A stretch of 64,000 nucleotides of DNA from Chloroflexota bacterium (GTDB lineage: Bacteria > Chloroflexota > Anaerolineae > Anaerolineales > Anaerolineaceae), in assembly GCA_023381565.1 (NCBI GenBank), contig JAMCRR010000035.1, forward strand, positions 25,034 to 89,033, written 5' to 3'. Positions 9,395 to 18,080 of this stretch are shown in pieces. The position numbers and the translations under genes are program-made. The notes beneath the pieces were generated by a model. It did no database searches. It was not told the origin of the DNA and worked only from the letters and a program-made list of their open reading frames with translations. Position 1 is the stretch's first letter, and each line of letters opens with the position of its first letter.

Positions 9395-10569
9395 CAGGCC
9401 ACCTCCGCATAGGTCGCCAGGGGACGCTGCTCGACTTTCAGCAGGTCTTTCCACAGGTCGGCGTGGTGCTCGGGGATCGTGCGCCAACCGGCGGATTTGT
9501 CGGCGAGAGTGTGCGTGGCGGCCAGGGTTTCGCCCTGAAATACACGCAAGATGCCATCCAACCCCATACGCACCGTCACAGTTTGTCCGCTCAGGGCGGA
9601 AGGAACGCTGTAGCGGTTGCCGCCCACGTCCACATAGCCATCCCAGCCCACCTGGCGTACTTCCAGGTATGCAGTATCATAGCGCTTCACGGCCAGAGGC
9701 TTGAGCGCGGGGCGCTCCCGCTCGAACCGCTCGGCTACCACCTCTTTGACCGTGCCCTGTACCCGGCGGTCGGCTTCTTCCCGCAGCCAGCTCTCCGCCA
9801 ACTGGTTGAGATGTGCCCAACTCTCAAACTTTCGGTAGCGCACGAAGAAATGCTGCTTGACGTACCCGACCATCCGCTCGTCCTTACCCTTGGTGCGCGC
9901 CCGGTAGGGGCGGCAAGCCCGCGGAGTGAAACCGTAGTGGCCAGCCAGGTCCAAAAAGCGCTCGTTGAAGGTCGGCCGGCCCTCGTTGGAAGGTTTCAGC
10001 ACCGCGCTCTTCTGGTTGTCCACCAGCACCTCGCCGGTCACACCCCCAAAATACTCAAAACTGCGAATGATCCCCTCGTAGGTGTGTTCCGCATCTGCTT
10101 TCTCCGCACACCAGAAGTGAAATCGCCGCGAGTAACCCAACTGATTGACCTCGAAATACACTTTCGTGGTCTGCCCGCCCAGGTCTACTTCCACCTCACC
10201 CCAATCCGTTTGCATCTGCTCCCCAGGCTTGGTCTCAAACCGCACAGTGGCTCGCCCCGAGCGCAGTGCCCGCTTCGGCTGCACATACTCTCTCAAAATC
10301 GTGATCCCGCCCGAATAACCTTCTGCCTGGATCTCCCGCAGAATCACCACATCATTCCACACCCCTTCGGTGAGCAACCGGTCGATCGTGGTTTTGTACT
10401 CATCCAGTTTACTGCCCCGCTTTTTCCGTTCCGGCTTGGGCGCTCCATTCCGCTTCAATGCCCGCCTGACCGTCTTTGGGTGTACACCTAATTGTTCGGC
10501 GATGTCCTTCAGATAGACGCCGCGTTGTTCCAATGCCTTGATCACCGCAAAATCCTCCTTCCTGATCAT
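9394..10569 (-). CDS. istA: IS21 transposase IstA
   Basis: A 391-residue DDE transposase. The N-terminus is a helix-turn-helix (YLKDIAEQLGVHPKTVRRALKR), followed by the integrase core with the first Asp in QTDWGEVEV, the second in VLVDNQKSAV and the Glu in KGKDERMVGYVKQHF. A beta-barrel-like segment with VDVGGNRYSVPSAL closes the protein, as in other IS21 members. RBS-like AAGGAGG lies just before the ATG. Confidence 0.95.
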   Translation of the reverse strand: MIRKEDFAVIKALEQRGVYLKDIAEQLGVHPKTVRRALKRNGAPKPERKKRGSKLDEYKTTIDRLLTEGVWNDVVILREIQAEGYSGGITILREYVQPKRALRSGRATVRFETKPGEQMQTDWGEVEVDLGGQTTKVYFEVNQLGYSRRFHFWCAEKADAEHTYEGIIRSFEYFGGVTGEVLVDNQKSAVLKPSNEGRPTFNERFLDLAGHYGFTPRACRPYRARTKGKDERMVGYVKQHFFVRYRKFESWAHLNQLAESWLREEADRRVQGTVKEVVAERFERERPALKPLAVKRYDTAYLEVRQVGWDGYVDVGGNRYSVPSALSGQTVTVRMGLDGILRVFQGETLAATHTLADKSAGWRTIPEHHADLWKDLLKVEQRPLATYAEVA

Positions 10570-10668
10570 CCGTACCTCCTTTGGTTTCCCAAGTAAGGTA
10601 CATTTTAGGTGATGTTTAGGGGACTTCTTATTCCGGTGATTGAGGTACTTTTATCACCGATCGTGACA

Positions 10669-11042
10669 CCTCTGATGGTTCACAAGGAGATTACTGGTCG
10701 TACAGCTCTTCGATCTCCGCGGATGGGCGTTATGTGGCTTTTGGCTCAGGTGCCAGAAACCTGATCAGTGGCGATACCAACGGGATTCAGGATATATTCA
10801 TCTATGATCGGCAGTTGCACAAGACTACGCGTGTCTCGCTAACATATGCAGGGACACAGGCGTATGATGGATCTTATAATCCATCAATCTCCGCGAATGG
10901 ACACGTCGTTGCTTTTACCTCCAAGGCTAGTGACCTAGTCATGTATGATACCAATAAAGATCTGGATATCTTTGCACACGAATGGTTTGGAAGTTCACCT
11001 TCAATTAATGATTTTATGTATCTACCCTTACTCAGGCGATAA
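10669..11042 (+). pseudogene. Secreted TolB/WD40-like beta-propeller protein, 3' part
   Basis: Reading from the CCTC target copy gives ...SDGSQGDYWSYSSSISADGRYVAFGSGARN and two further propeller blades in frame with the 5' part. The protein ends ...NDFMYLPLLRR. The short tail YLPLLRR closely resembles the tail VYLPKMQR of the next secreted protein, which suggests a shared sorting or processing signal rather than a propeller blade. No start codon with a ribosome site precedes it, so it is a fragment. Confidence 0.85.
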
Positions 11043-11518
11043 GAAAATTAAATCATTTTGCCATGCATTCTTCGCGGACAGATATCCTCAACCCAAAAAA
11101 CTATCTTATCTTCCATACCGATTTCATTTTTTAAGTGGTAGATCACTTATGTTAATATTGAACAAGCTATTCGTCTCTTACAGAAAATCCAAAATGTTTA
11201 GAGGGTATTATTGCTGGAAGTATTAAATTCGGTGAACAATTGGCTTCAATCTATTGATTCAAAGTTGATTTAGTGTTATTCTGAAGTAGCTTCCCTATTA
11301 TTTTCAACATTATTGATAATCGTGGGGGTTTGTTATAAGCTGCTGAGGATAGCAGCATTACATTTCCCACTATATAAGCCCAGTCTATCGAACTACAAGC
11401 GGGTTTATCATGTATATATCCAATATTACATATTCGATTAATTATGCTACTCCGCCAATAATCGCAATACCAATCGAAATCTGCTTCGGGAAAAATTGAG
11501 CTTGGGAAAGGGATTCTA
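11043..11518. other. Non-coding AT-rich gap of 476 bases
   Basis: No reading frame here has coding character. The sequence is AT-rich and lies between two secreted-protein genes on the plus strand. It should hold the promoter of the M23 protein. I see no clear terminator hairpin after the propeller gene. Confidence 0.5.
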
Positions 11519-13675
11519 ATGAATACCCATATTCTTCCTCGACTAGGCTTACCCATATTTGTAGCTGCATCTTTACTATTCGGACCGGGGTATGGAACCG
11601 TCTTCTCGATGTCGTCAAGACCTCAGTCGGTTTTGGGTCCCGACATCATCGTCAACGGTAATTTCGAAACACCGGATGTTACATCTGAAACATTTGACAC
11701 TCATTATGCTGGTCAAACTTTCGGGGGTTGGAATGTTGAGGCAGGTTCGGTAGACCATATATCCGAACGTTATTGGCAAGCAGCTAATGGGCGGCAGTCT
11801 GTTGATCTCAGCGGGAATACAGGTTCGCCCGGGACAATTTCTCAGCTTCTTCTTACAAGCCCCTTGCAGACATACATTTTGCACTTTGCACTCTCCGGGA
11901 ATCCAGAGGAAATTGGATGTTACGATACGGACCCCATTAAACGCATGGAAGTATGGTGGGATTCAACCAAAATAGATACGTTAGCCTTTGATACTACAGG
12001 TGTCTCCAATTGGAATATGGGTTGGGGCTTTCATCAGTATACAATTACTGCCACAAACGCTATCTCACAATTGAGATTTAAGAGTTTAACTTCAACCTGC
12101 CATGGTCCAGTGTTGGATATGGTGAGCGTGCAAAGTTATAGTGGGGATTTCCCCTTGTTAGATTTACCTCTGGATTATTGGTCTTCAGGAAGAAAATTTG
12201 CCGACGTGGCTCAGGGTTCTTATATTGGTGGATGGGTTAATTCGTGGCTTGACCATAATACCCCGGACTACAGTACAAACCAAATATTACAGATATGGAA
12301 TGGAACACAACTGACATCATCCGATATGATCGATAAATCTAATTGTAGCACTCCTCCGGGTGCATATGGCAAAAGTTGTTACGATGGACATAACGGCATA
12401 GACTACCAATATCAGCCTAATGACACGGTATATGCCGCCGCACCAGGAAAAGTAGTGGATTTATGCAAAGATTATCCTTGCATGCATCCTCAAGGGGTTA
12501 TTACAAGCGATCCGAGTTATGGAAAATGGGTTTTGATTCAACACAATCAGAAATATGCCACCTTCTATGCGCACTTAAAATCAATCAATCCAAACCTGAC
12601 CGTTGGTACGGAAATCACAAATCCAAAGGCGATTCCTATCGGGATTATTGGAAATTCTGGTACAAAGGAAATTCATCTGCATTTTGGGGTGTACTATGAC
12701 ATCAATGGAAATGGAAAATGGGAGGATTCATACCAAGAATACACTGAAGTAATTGATCCTTATGGGTGGTTTGGCCCAGGCTTCGATCCATGGTCGAATC
12801 CAAGCATTTATATGTGGAAGGATCCACTTTGGGATCGCAGAGTAGCAGATTCTTCGGGAACTCTCTTAGTTACCCCCTCTGGCAAAGGTAAAGTGGTGAT
12901 TTCCGCCGGGGTTTTGAGCACTCCTCTTACGTTCGAGCTGTGGGATTCGTTAATGCCCATCCTTCCTGCGAATGACCTGCGAGCTGCGGGGCATACGATC
13001 CAGCTTAAGGTTTTAGAATGGATTAATGGGACGAGCGATTTCCCCACTGTCAGTTCAATCAATACCGGATTTCCCAAACCGGTCAACATCAATATCCGGT
13101 ATGGAACTGATGAAATTCCTCATCTGGATACTAGCAAAATTAATATTTACCGATTGGATGAAATCAGTGGCTCCTGGGTTGCCTTACCCACCTCATTGAA
13201 TTACACCCTGAAAGAGGCTAATGCCCAAATTTCGAACATGGGTATTTTCAATCTCCAGGCACCCCTTCTGTGTCCTACTGATCATAGCGAGCCAAACGAC
13301 ACATACAACACCTCGACCGAAATTTACCCCAATCGCGACTTCCAAACATATTTATTCGATATTAAACAAGATACGGACTGGTTTAATTTTAAAGCTGTGG
13401 CAGGGGGTAAATATACAATTTCAACGGTGAATCTTTCAGTAGATGTTGATACCTTGATTGAGTTTTATGATCAGGATACCCAAACACTATTGGGTACAGG
13501 GGTAAATGATAACATCAGCAATACCGGGTCGCATCTAATCTGGCAGGCTCCATCAAATGGAACTTATTATCTTCGAGTGATCAACCCCACTACTGATTCC
13601 TATGGGTGTAGTGAGAGCTACAAACTCGGTCTCGTACAAGTATTTTCGGTATATTTGCCAAAGATGCAGAGATGA
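11519..13675 (+). CDS. Secreted M23-type metallopeptidase with DUF642-like and PPC domains
   Basis: A 718-residue exported protein. An N-terminal signal helix (about residues 7-30) is followed by a DUF642/galactose-binding-like domain starting DIIVNGNFETPD (residues 42-205). An M23 (LytM) domain covers residues about 275-400, with GHNGIDYQ, ATFYAHLK and the terminal HLHFGVYYD that contains the HxH zinc ligands. After a linker domain comes a C-terminal pre-peptidase (PPC) beta-domain from EPNDTYNTS with DTDWFNF. The tail reads VYLPKMQR. The M23 fold suggests peptidoglycan or protein endopeptidase action outside the cell. Its base composition is lower in GC than the neighbouring core genes. Confidence 0.85.
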   Translation: MNTHILPRLGLPIFVAASLLFGPGYGTVFSMSSRPQSVLGPDIIVNGNFETPDVTSETFDTHYAGQTFGGWNVEAGSVDHISERYWQAANGRQSVDLSGNTGSPGTISQLLLTSPLQTYILHFALSGNPEEIGCYDTDPIKRMEVWWDSTKIDTLAFDTTGVSNWNMGWGFHQYTITATNAISQLRFKSLTSTCHGPVLDMVSVQSYSGDFPLLDLPLDYWSSGRKFADVAQGSYIGGWVNSWLDHNTPDYSTNQILQIWNGTQLTSSDMIDKSNCSTPPGAYGKSCYDGHNGIDYQYQPNDTVYAAAPGKVVDLCKDYPCMHPQGVITSDPSYGKWVLIQHNQKYATFYAHLKSINPNLTVGTEITNPKAIPIGIIGNSGTKEIHLHFGVYYDINGNGKWEDSYQEYTEVIDPYGWFGPGFDPWSNPSIYMWKDPLWDRRVADSSGTLLVTPSGKGKVVISAGVLSTPLTFELWDSLMPILPANDLRAAGHTIQLKVLEWINGTSDFPTVSSINTGFPKPVNINIRYGTDEIPHLDTSKINIYRLDEISGSWVALPTSLNYTLKEANAQISNMGIFNLQAPLLCPTDHSEPNDTYNTSTEIYPNRDFQTYLFDIKQDTDWFNFKAVAGGKYTISTVNLSVDVDTLIEFYDQDTQTLLGTGVNDNISNTGSHLIWQAPSNGTYYLRVINPTTDSYGCSESYKLGLVQVFSVYLPKMQR

Positions 13676-14063
13676 TAGCATGGGATGTGGTCATTAATTA
13701 TCCCTTGTGCAACCTCCGGGCAAAAAGCTGAAGTTGTTCTATAACAGGTGACATGAGCCGAACCAAGGTCGTGCCCATGCGCTAAATCCTCACCCCATCA
13801 TGATGTAACACCGAGACAAGCCTTTAGGAGAAGGCGAGAAGGCAACGCCCAGCTCGTAGTTGCCTTTCTCTCAGGCAAGCGCCGGTGGTAGACGCTACCG
13901 ATCCTTATTTTTAATCTCGGGTCTTGTGCATAGAAATCGATATTCAAGCTGAGTTCGGGACGAAGGAGGCATATCCCTCGCCTTTTCTCTATCCCGAGCT
14001 GACCATAATAAATAACCCATCGCGCCTATCCTGAATACCGGTATCAATCCTGGGTAACACTCC
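13676..14063. other. Gap of 388 bases without a convincing gene
   Basis: Both strands contain only short frames without family resemblance. The stretch separates the secreted M23 gene from the methyltransferase. A weak GC-rich dyad (AAGCGCCGGTGGTAGACGC) is present near 13876; no clear terminator. Confidence 0.45.
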
Positions 14064-14756
14064 ATGCGCCTCAAAAAACAAACCCGCCAAGTAAACACCC
14101 CCGGAAGCCCGCACGAATACCCCACCCCGGTCTATTGGATCTTGTTTGCGATCACCTGGGCTTTGGCCATCGGGACAGTGGTGGTTATGCTTGCCAACTA
14201 TCGGCGTCTGGCTTTTTGGAACATTGGCCTGTACGCCGTGCTCTTAGGCGGCTACCTGTGGGCCGAAAAGAAAGCGCACCAGGCGCAAGCCCCGGCCGGG
14301 CAGCGGGCGCACGAACCCCTGCGCTATGCGCTGGCGCTGACCTGGTGGATGTTGATCTTCGGGTCACTGCTGGAATACGCCTTGTGGCCGACACAACAGG
14401 GAAGCGTGACCGCCACCGGCGCAGCTCTGATGATCTGCGGCTCGGCCCTGCGTGTGTGGAGCGTCTACACCCTCGGGCAATACTATTCTGGGCATGTCGA
14501 AACCTGGAAAGCGCAGACCGTAATCCAGGCCGGCCCATACAGGTTGCTGCGACATCCCGGTTATGCCGGGAATATCCTGCAAATCCTCGGCTTGCCACTG
14601 GTGGTCAACGCTTATGGCGCCCTGGTCCTTTCAGCGGTGCTCGTGGGGCTGTTCGTCCGCCGGCTGCTCTGGGAAGAGGAGTGGTTGAGCCAGAACCTTG
14701 CGGGGTACACAGATTACCGGCGGCGCACCTGGAGGTTGATCCCGGGAATCTGGTAG
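14064..14756 (+). CDS. Isoprenylcysteine carboxylmethyltransferase (ICMT/PEMT)-like membrane protein
   Basis: A 230-residue polytopic membrane protein with about five helices. The C-terminal half has the family signature: GPYRLLRHPGYAGNIL, then a hydrophobic helix, RRLLWEEEWL and the closing YTDYRRRTWRLIPGIW. These segments form the SAM-binding pocket of ICMT/NNT1/PEMT-type enzymes that methylate lipophilic substrates at the membrane. The true substrate in bacteria is generally unknown. The gene is followed by a separate transcription unit after 180 bases. Confidence 0.83.
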   Translation: MRLKKQTRQVNTPGSPHEYPTPVYWILFAITWALAIGTVVVMLANYRRLAFWNIGLYAVLLGGYLWAEKKAHQAQAPAGQRAHEPLRYALALTWWMLIFGSLLEYALWPTQQGSVTATGAALMICGSALRVWSVYTLGQYYSGHVETWKAQTVIQAGPYRLLRHPGYAGNILQILGLPLVVNAYGALVLSAVLVGLFVRRLLWEEEWLSQNLAGYTDYRRRTWRLIPGIW

Positions 14757-14937
14757 ATGCGCCAGATTAATGATGGGGGTATTCGGCCGAATTGGGGGTT
14801 GCTTTGTTCGCCTGGGGAATAGCAACCAGGCCCCCTCGCAACGACTTTTTTGACTCAATTATGTCCAATATTGCCACTTCCCTTGCATGCTATAATTTGT
14901 CTACACATTATCTAATTCAACCCAGGAGCCCCATCTC

Positions 14938-16941
14938 GTGGCTGCCGCCCCAACCGCAAACACCAGGTTAGCCTATCGCTGGGTACGGCCGGAGTTCATT
15001 CTGATCTCCGGCGGCGCCGGGCTGGTGCTTGCCAGCCAGTGGATCCGCCAGGTCTGGCCGGGCGGGCCGGTGGCTCTGCCCTTGGTCCTGCTGGCCTGCG
15101 GGGCGGCCGCCTTCCTGCTCGGCGCGCAGGCCATCGAGCGCGGCCGCCTGCCCGGGCCGGTCTCGCCTCGGCTCGCGGCTGCCGCGGCCTGGCTGGGCGT
15201 GGCTGCCGACCAGGTGCTGCTCCTGTTTTTAGCTGTTTGCCTGGCGGTCGCGGCCACGGCCGCCGCCGGGTTTGGCGACCTGATGGTCCAGCCCCTGGTG
15301 GCGGTGGTGACCTGGATATTGGGCATAGTGTTTGTGGTCCTGGGCGGCTGGGGGCAGAAGGTCCAGAGGCAAGCCTTCCCCTGGAGGCCGCTCGCCTGGG
15401 CGCTGGCGCTGGCTGCCATCGCCCTGCCGCTGCGCGCCATAGACACTGCTCACATTCCGGTCACCCTCTCGGGAGACGAAGGGCTGGCCGGGCTGAGCTC
15501 CCTGGAGTTCTTGCGGGGCGAGATGAATAACCTGTTTCGCTCGTCTTACTATTCGTACCCCGCGCTGTTTTTTTATTTCCAATCCCTGTCCATCGCCTGG
15601 TTGGGCCGCACCGCCGAAGCCCTGCGCCTGCCCGCCGCATTGGCCGGGGCGGCTTCGGTGGGCGGTGTGTACCTGCTGGGCAGGACCTTATTCGACCACC
15701 GCACCGGCCTGGTGGCGGGTATTTTCCTGGCCGGGTTCGCCTATCACATCGATTTCAGCCGCCTGGGGCTGACCAACGTGTGGGACGGCCTGGCATTTAT
15801 CGTCACCCTGGGCGCGTTGTGGTACGGCTGGAAGAAAGAACAGCGGGCGGCCTTCCTGGCGGCAGGCCTGGCATTGGGGTTCGCCCAGTACCTCTACGCC
15901 AGTGGCCGGGCGCTGCTTTTGCTGATCCCCCTGGTCGTGCTCATCCTGGGGCTCCTCGATTTCCCCCGCCTCAAGCGTCTGCTCCCCGACCTGGCCATCA
16001 TGGCGCTGGCTGCTCTGGTGGTGACCCTGCCCATGGCCTGGTATTACGCCAACCATTGGGGCGAATACATGGCGCCCATGAACCGGGTGACTATTTTCGG
16101 GAATTGGATGCGCCTGGAAATGGCGCGGACGGGTCTGTCGGAGCCGGCCATCCTGGTGCGGCAGGTTTGGGACGGGCTGCGTGCTTACACCGACCTGCCC
16201 ATTCGCTTCTTCTATACCCCCGGGACGCCCATTCTGCGGGCAGGGTCGGCGACCGTCTTTCTGCTGGGGGTCATTTTGCTGCTCTGGCGCTGGAAAGATG
16301 GGCGCGCCTGGCTGCTGCTGATCTGGCTGCTCGCTTTTGGCGTGATGGGCGGCTTGAGCGTGGATACGCCGGCTTCGCAACGCTATGCTGCGGCTGCGCC
16401 GGCTGTGGCCGTGGTGGTTGCCTACGGCCTGACCGGTTTCGCCGGGCGGCTGAGCTCGCTGTGGCCGCGCTGGACCTCCTGGTTCAGCCTGGCGGCATTG
16501 ATCCTGGTCGTGGTCATGGCGGTCGACGACGCCCGCTTCTACTTCCTGGATTTCACCCCTCGCAGCGATTTCGGCGGCGATAACACCCTGGTGGCTCAGC
16601 GCCTGGCCGATGACCTGAAGTCGCGCCCCGGCAGCTGGCAGGTATACTTCTTCGGGGAGCCGCGTATGGGCTATGCTTCGATCCCCAGCCTGCCGTACCT
16701 GGTCTCGAACGCCGCAGGCAGCGACGTCAAGGATCCCTGGGAGGCTGCCGGCATCCCTCTGCCGGCCGATAAGGCGACCCTGTTTGTCTTCCTTCCGCAG
16801 CACACCGACGATTTGGCTGCCGTACGGCAGATCTATCCCGGCGGTATCGAATCGATCCTGTACAACCGCAAGGGCCAGCTGCTGTACCAGGCTTACGCCG
16901 TCGCCCCAGCTGCCTTCCTCCCCTCGGCGGAGGCGCCGTGA
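14938..16941 (+). CDS. ArnT/PMT-type membrane glycosyltransferase (GT39-like)
   Basis: A 667-residue protein with about 12 membrane helices. The first extracytoplasmic loop has the key acidic pair in LSGDEGLAGLSSLEF, followed by SSYYSYPALFFYFQ, as in GT39/GT83 enzymes that transfer sugars from polyprenyl phosphates. A soluble C-terminal part (about 560-667) lies outside the last helix. The start is GTG at 14938, supported by CAGGAG 12 bases upstream; no better ATG is available. It overlaps the next gene through GTGA. Confidence 0.82.
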   Translation: MAAAPTANTRLAYRWVRPEFILISGGAGLVLASQWIRQVWPGGPVALPLVLLACGAAAFLLGAQAIERGRLPGPVSPRLAAAAAWLGVAADQVLLLFLAVCLAVAATAAAGFGDLMVQPLVAVVTWILGIVFVVLGGWGQKVQRQAFPWRPLAWALALAAIALPLRAIDTAHIPVTLSGDEGLAGLSSLEFLRGEMNNLFRSSYYSYPALFFYFQSLSIAWLGRTAEALRLPAALAGAASVGGVYLLGRTLFDHRTGLVAGIFLAGFAYHIDFSRLGLTNVWDGLAFIVTLGALWYGWKKEQRAAFLAAGLALGFAQYLYASGRALLLLIPLVVLILGLLDFPRLKRLLPDLAIMALAALVVTLPMAWYYANHWGEYMAPMNRVTIFGNWMRLEMARTGLSEPAILVRQVWDGLRAYTDLPIRFFYTPGTPILRAGSATVFLLGVILLLWRWKDGRAWLLLIWLLAFGVMGGLSVDTPASQRYAAAAPAVAVVVAYGLTGFAGRLSSLWPRWTSWFSLAALILVVVMAVDDARFYFLDFTPRSDFGGDNTLVAQRLADDLKSRPGSWQVYFFGEPRMGYASIPSLPYLVSNAAGSDVKDPWEAAGIPLPADKATLFVFLPQHTDDLAAVRQIYPGGIESILYNRKGQLLYQAYAVAPAAFLPSAEAP

Positions 16942-17366
16942 GATCGCCGGCCGGCACGCGCCCGAACTGGCGGGAGAACCGGCCCGGCTTCTGGGTCCGG
17001 CTGCTGGCGGTGGGCTTCCTGTTTCTGGCTTTAATGGGCTGGCTGCGCTTCCAACAAGCGCTGGAGTCCTGGAACTTGCTGTCGCAGCTCGGCGCCTGGC
17101 CTGGCCCGCTATACATCGCCGCCGGTGGCGCAGCCTGGGGCCTGGTTGGGCTTCCGCCTGCCTGGGGCCTGTGGACCGGGCGGGATTGGGGCCCTCTGGC
17201 AGCCTTGCTGGCCGGGCTATTCTTTCCCCTGACCTACTGGATCGACCGGTTGATCGCCCAGCAGGTCTCGCAAAGTTTTACAAACTGGCCATTTGCCCTG
17301 GGGGTGACTGCCGCCTGGATGATCTTCATCTTCGTGGTGTTGGCGAGGCGTTGGACGCGAAGATGA
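16938..17366 (+). CDS. Small four-helix membrane protein coupled to the glycosyltransferase
   Basis: A 142-residue protein with about four hydrophobic helices (residues 21-40, 55-75, 84-103 and 117-136) and basic ends. It begins with GTG inside the stop region of the glycosyltransferase (GTGA overlap), so it is probably translated together with it. No family is recognised; it could be an accessory subunit of the glycosyltransferase, which is inferred from the coupling only. Confidence 0.7.
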   Translation: MRSPAGTRPNWRENRPGFWVRLLAVGFLFLALMGWLRFQQALESWNLLSQLGAWPGPLYIAAGGAAWGLVGLPPAWGLWTGRDWGPLAALLAGLFFPLTYWIDRLIAQQVSQSFTNWPFALGVTAAWMIFIFVVLARRWTRR

Positions 17367-17394
17367 ATTATAATTATTCGATACGAGGTGGGGT

Positions 17395-18030
17395 ATGAGC
17401 ACATTTCAAGGTGGAAGCGATCACGAGCTGGAAGTCAAGTTTTATCTAACCAATCAACGGGCCGTCGAAAACCGGCTGAGGGCGTTGGATGCCAACCAGG
17501 TGCACCTGCGCACGTACGAGCTTAACCTGCGGTTTGACAATGCCGCCGGCGAGCTGGCAAAAGAGCACAAAATCCTGCGCCTGCGCCAGGATACGAGCGC
17601 CGTGATGACCTTCAAGGGGCCCAGCCAGGAACGGGAGGAAGTGACCGCTCGCCTAGAAGTTGAGTTCCAGGTTAGTGACTTTCTGGCAGCCCGGCGTCTG
17701 CTCGAGATGCTGGGGTTCGAGGTATGCGTGAGCTACGAGAAGTACCGCACAACCTACGACCTGGAAGGGGTCAAGATTACCCTGGACGAGATGCCTTACG
17801 GTCGCTTCATTGAGGTGGAAGGCCCTGACCCAAAGCGCATCCAGGCGGTAGCCGGGCAGCTTGGACTGGATTGGTCTGCCCGCATCATGGATAATTATCT
17901 GGCGCTCTTCTACCGGCTGAAGGAAAAGCGCGGCATGGCCTTTCATGACCTGACTTTCGCCAACTTCGAGAAGGTGCAGGTCTCAGCCGACGATTTGGGC
18001 GTCCGCCCGGCGGATACGCCGGCGAAATAG
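17395..18030 (+). CDS. CYTH domain protein (class IV adenylate cyclase/triphosphatase-like)
   Basis: A 211-residue protein of the CYTH triphosphate tunnel family. The N-terminal ELEVKFYL gives the ExExK signature at residues 11-15. Alternating charged strands follow (ILRLRQD, VMTFKGP, EVTARLEVEF) and YGRFIEVEG near residue 142. Family members hydrolyse inorganic triphosphate or thiamine triphosphate, or make cAMP; which one cannot be told. A strong terminator follows. Confidence 0.88.
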   Translation: MSTFQGGSDHELEVKFYLTNQRAVENRLRALDANQVHLRTYELNLRFDNAAGELAKEHKILRLRQDTSAVMTFKGPSQEREEVTARLEVEFQVSDFLAARRLLEMLGFEVCVSYEKYRTTYDLEGVKITLDEMPYGRFIEVEGPDPKRIQAVAGQLGLDWSARIMDNYLALFYRLKEKRGMAFHDLTFANFEKVQVSADDLGVRPADTPAK

Positions 18031-18046
18031 CCGAGTTTAAAGGTTT

Positions 18047-18080
18047 CCCTCTCCCTGGAATGGTAGGGAGAGGGTTTTTA
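18047..18080 (+). terminator. Rho-independent terminator of the CYTH gene
   Basis: CCCTCTCCCT (18047-18056) pairs perfectly with AGGGAGAGGG (18065-18074) and is followed by TTTTTATT. It sits between two convergent genes. The T-run is on the plus strand, so it mainly serves the CYTH gene. Confidence 0.85.

Larger units (their letters stand above)
8533..10668. mobile_element. IS21-family insertion sequence, complete
   Basis: A 2136-bp element with TG...CA ends. The left end TGTCAAGATCGGGTGATAA matches the reverse complement of the right end TGTCACGATCGGTGATAA. The host sequence CCTC is duplicated at 8529-8532 and 10669-10672. Near both ends, AAGTCC/AAGTACC-type words recur, as in the multiple terminal repeats that IS21 transposases bind. 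It encodes istA and istB on the minus strand with a TGATG overlap. The element is apparently intact and so could be active. Confidence 0.93.
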
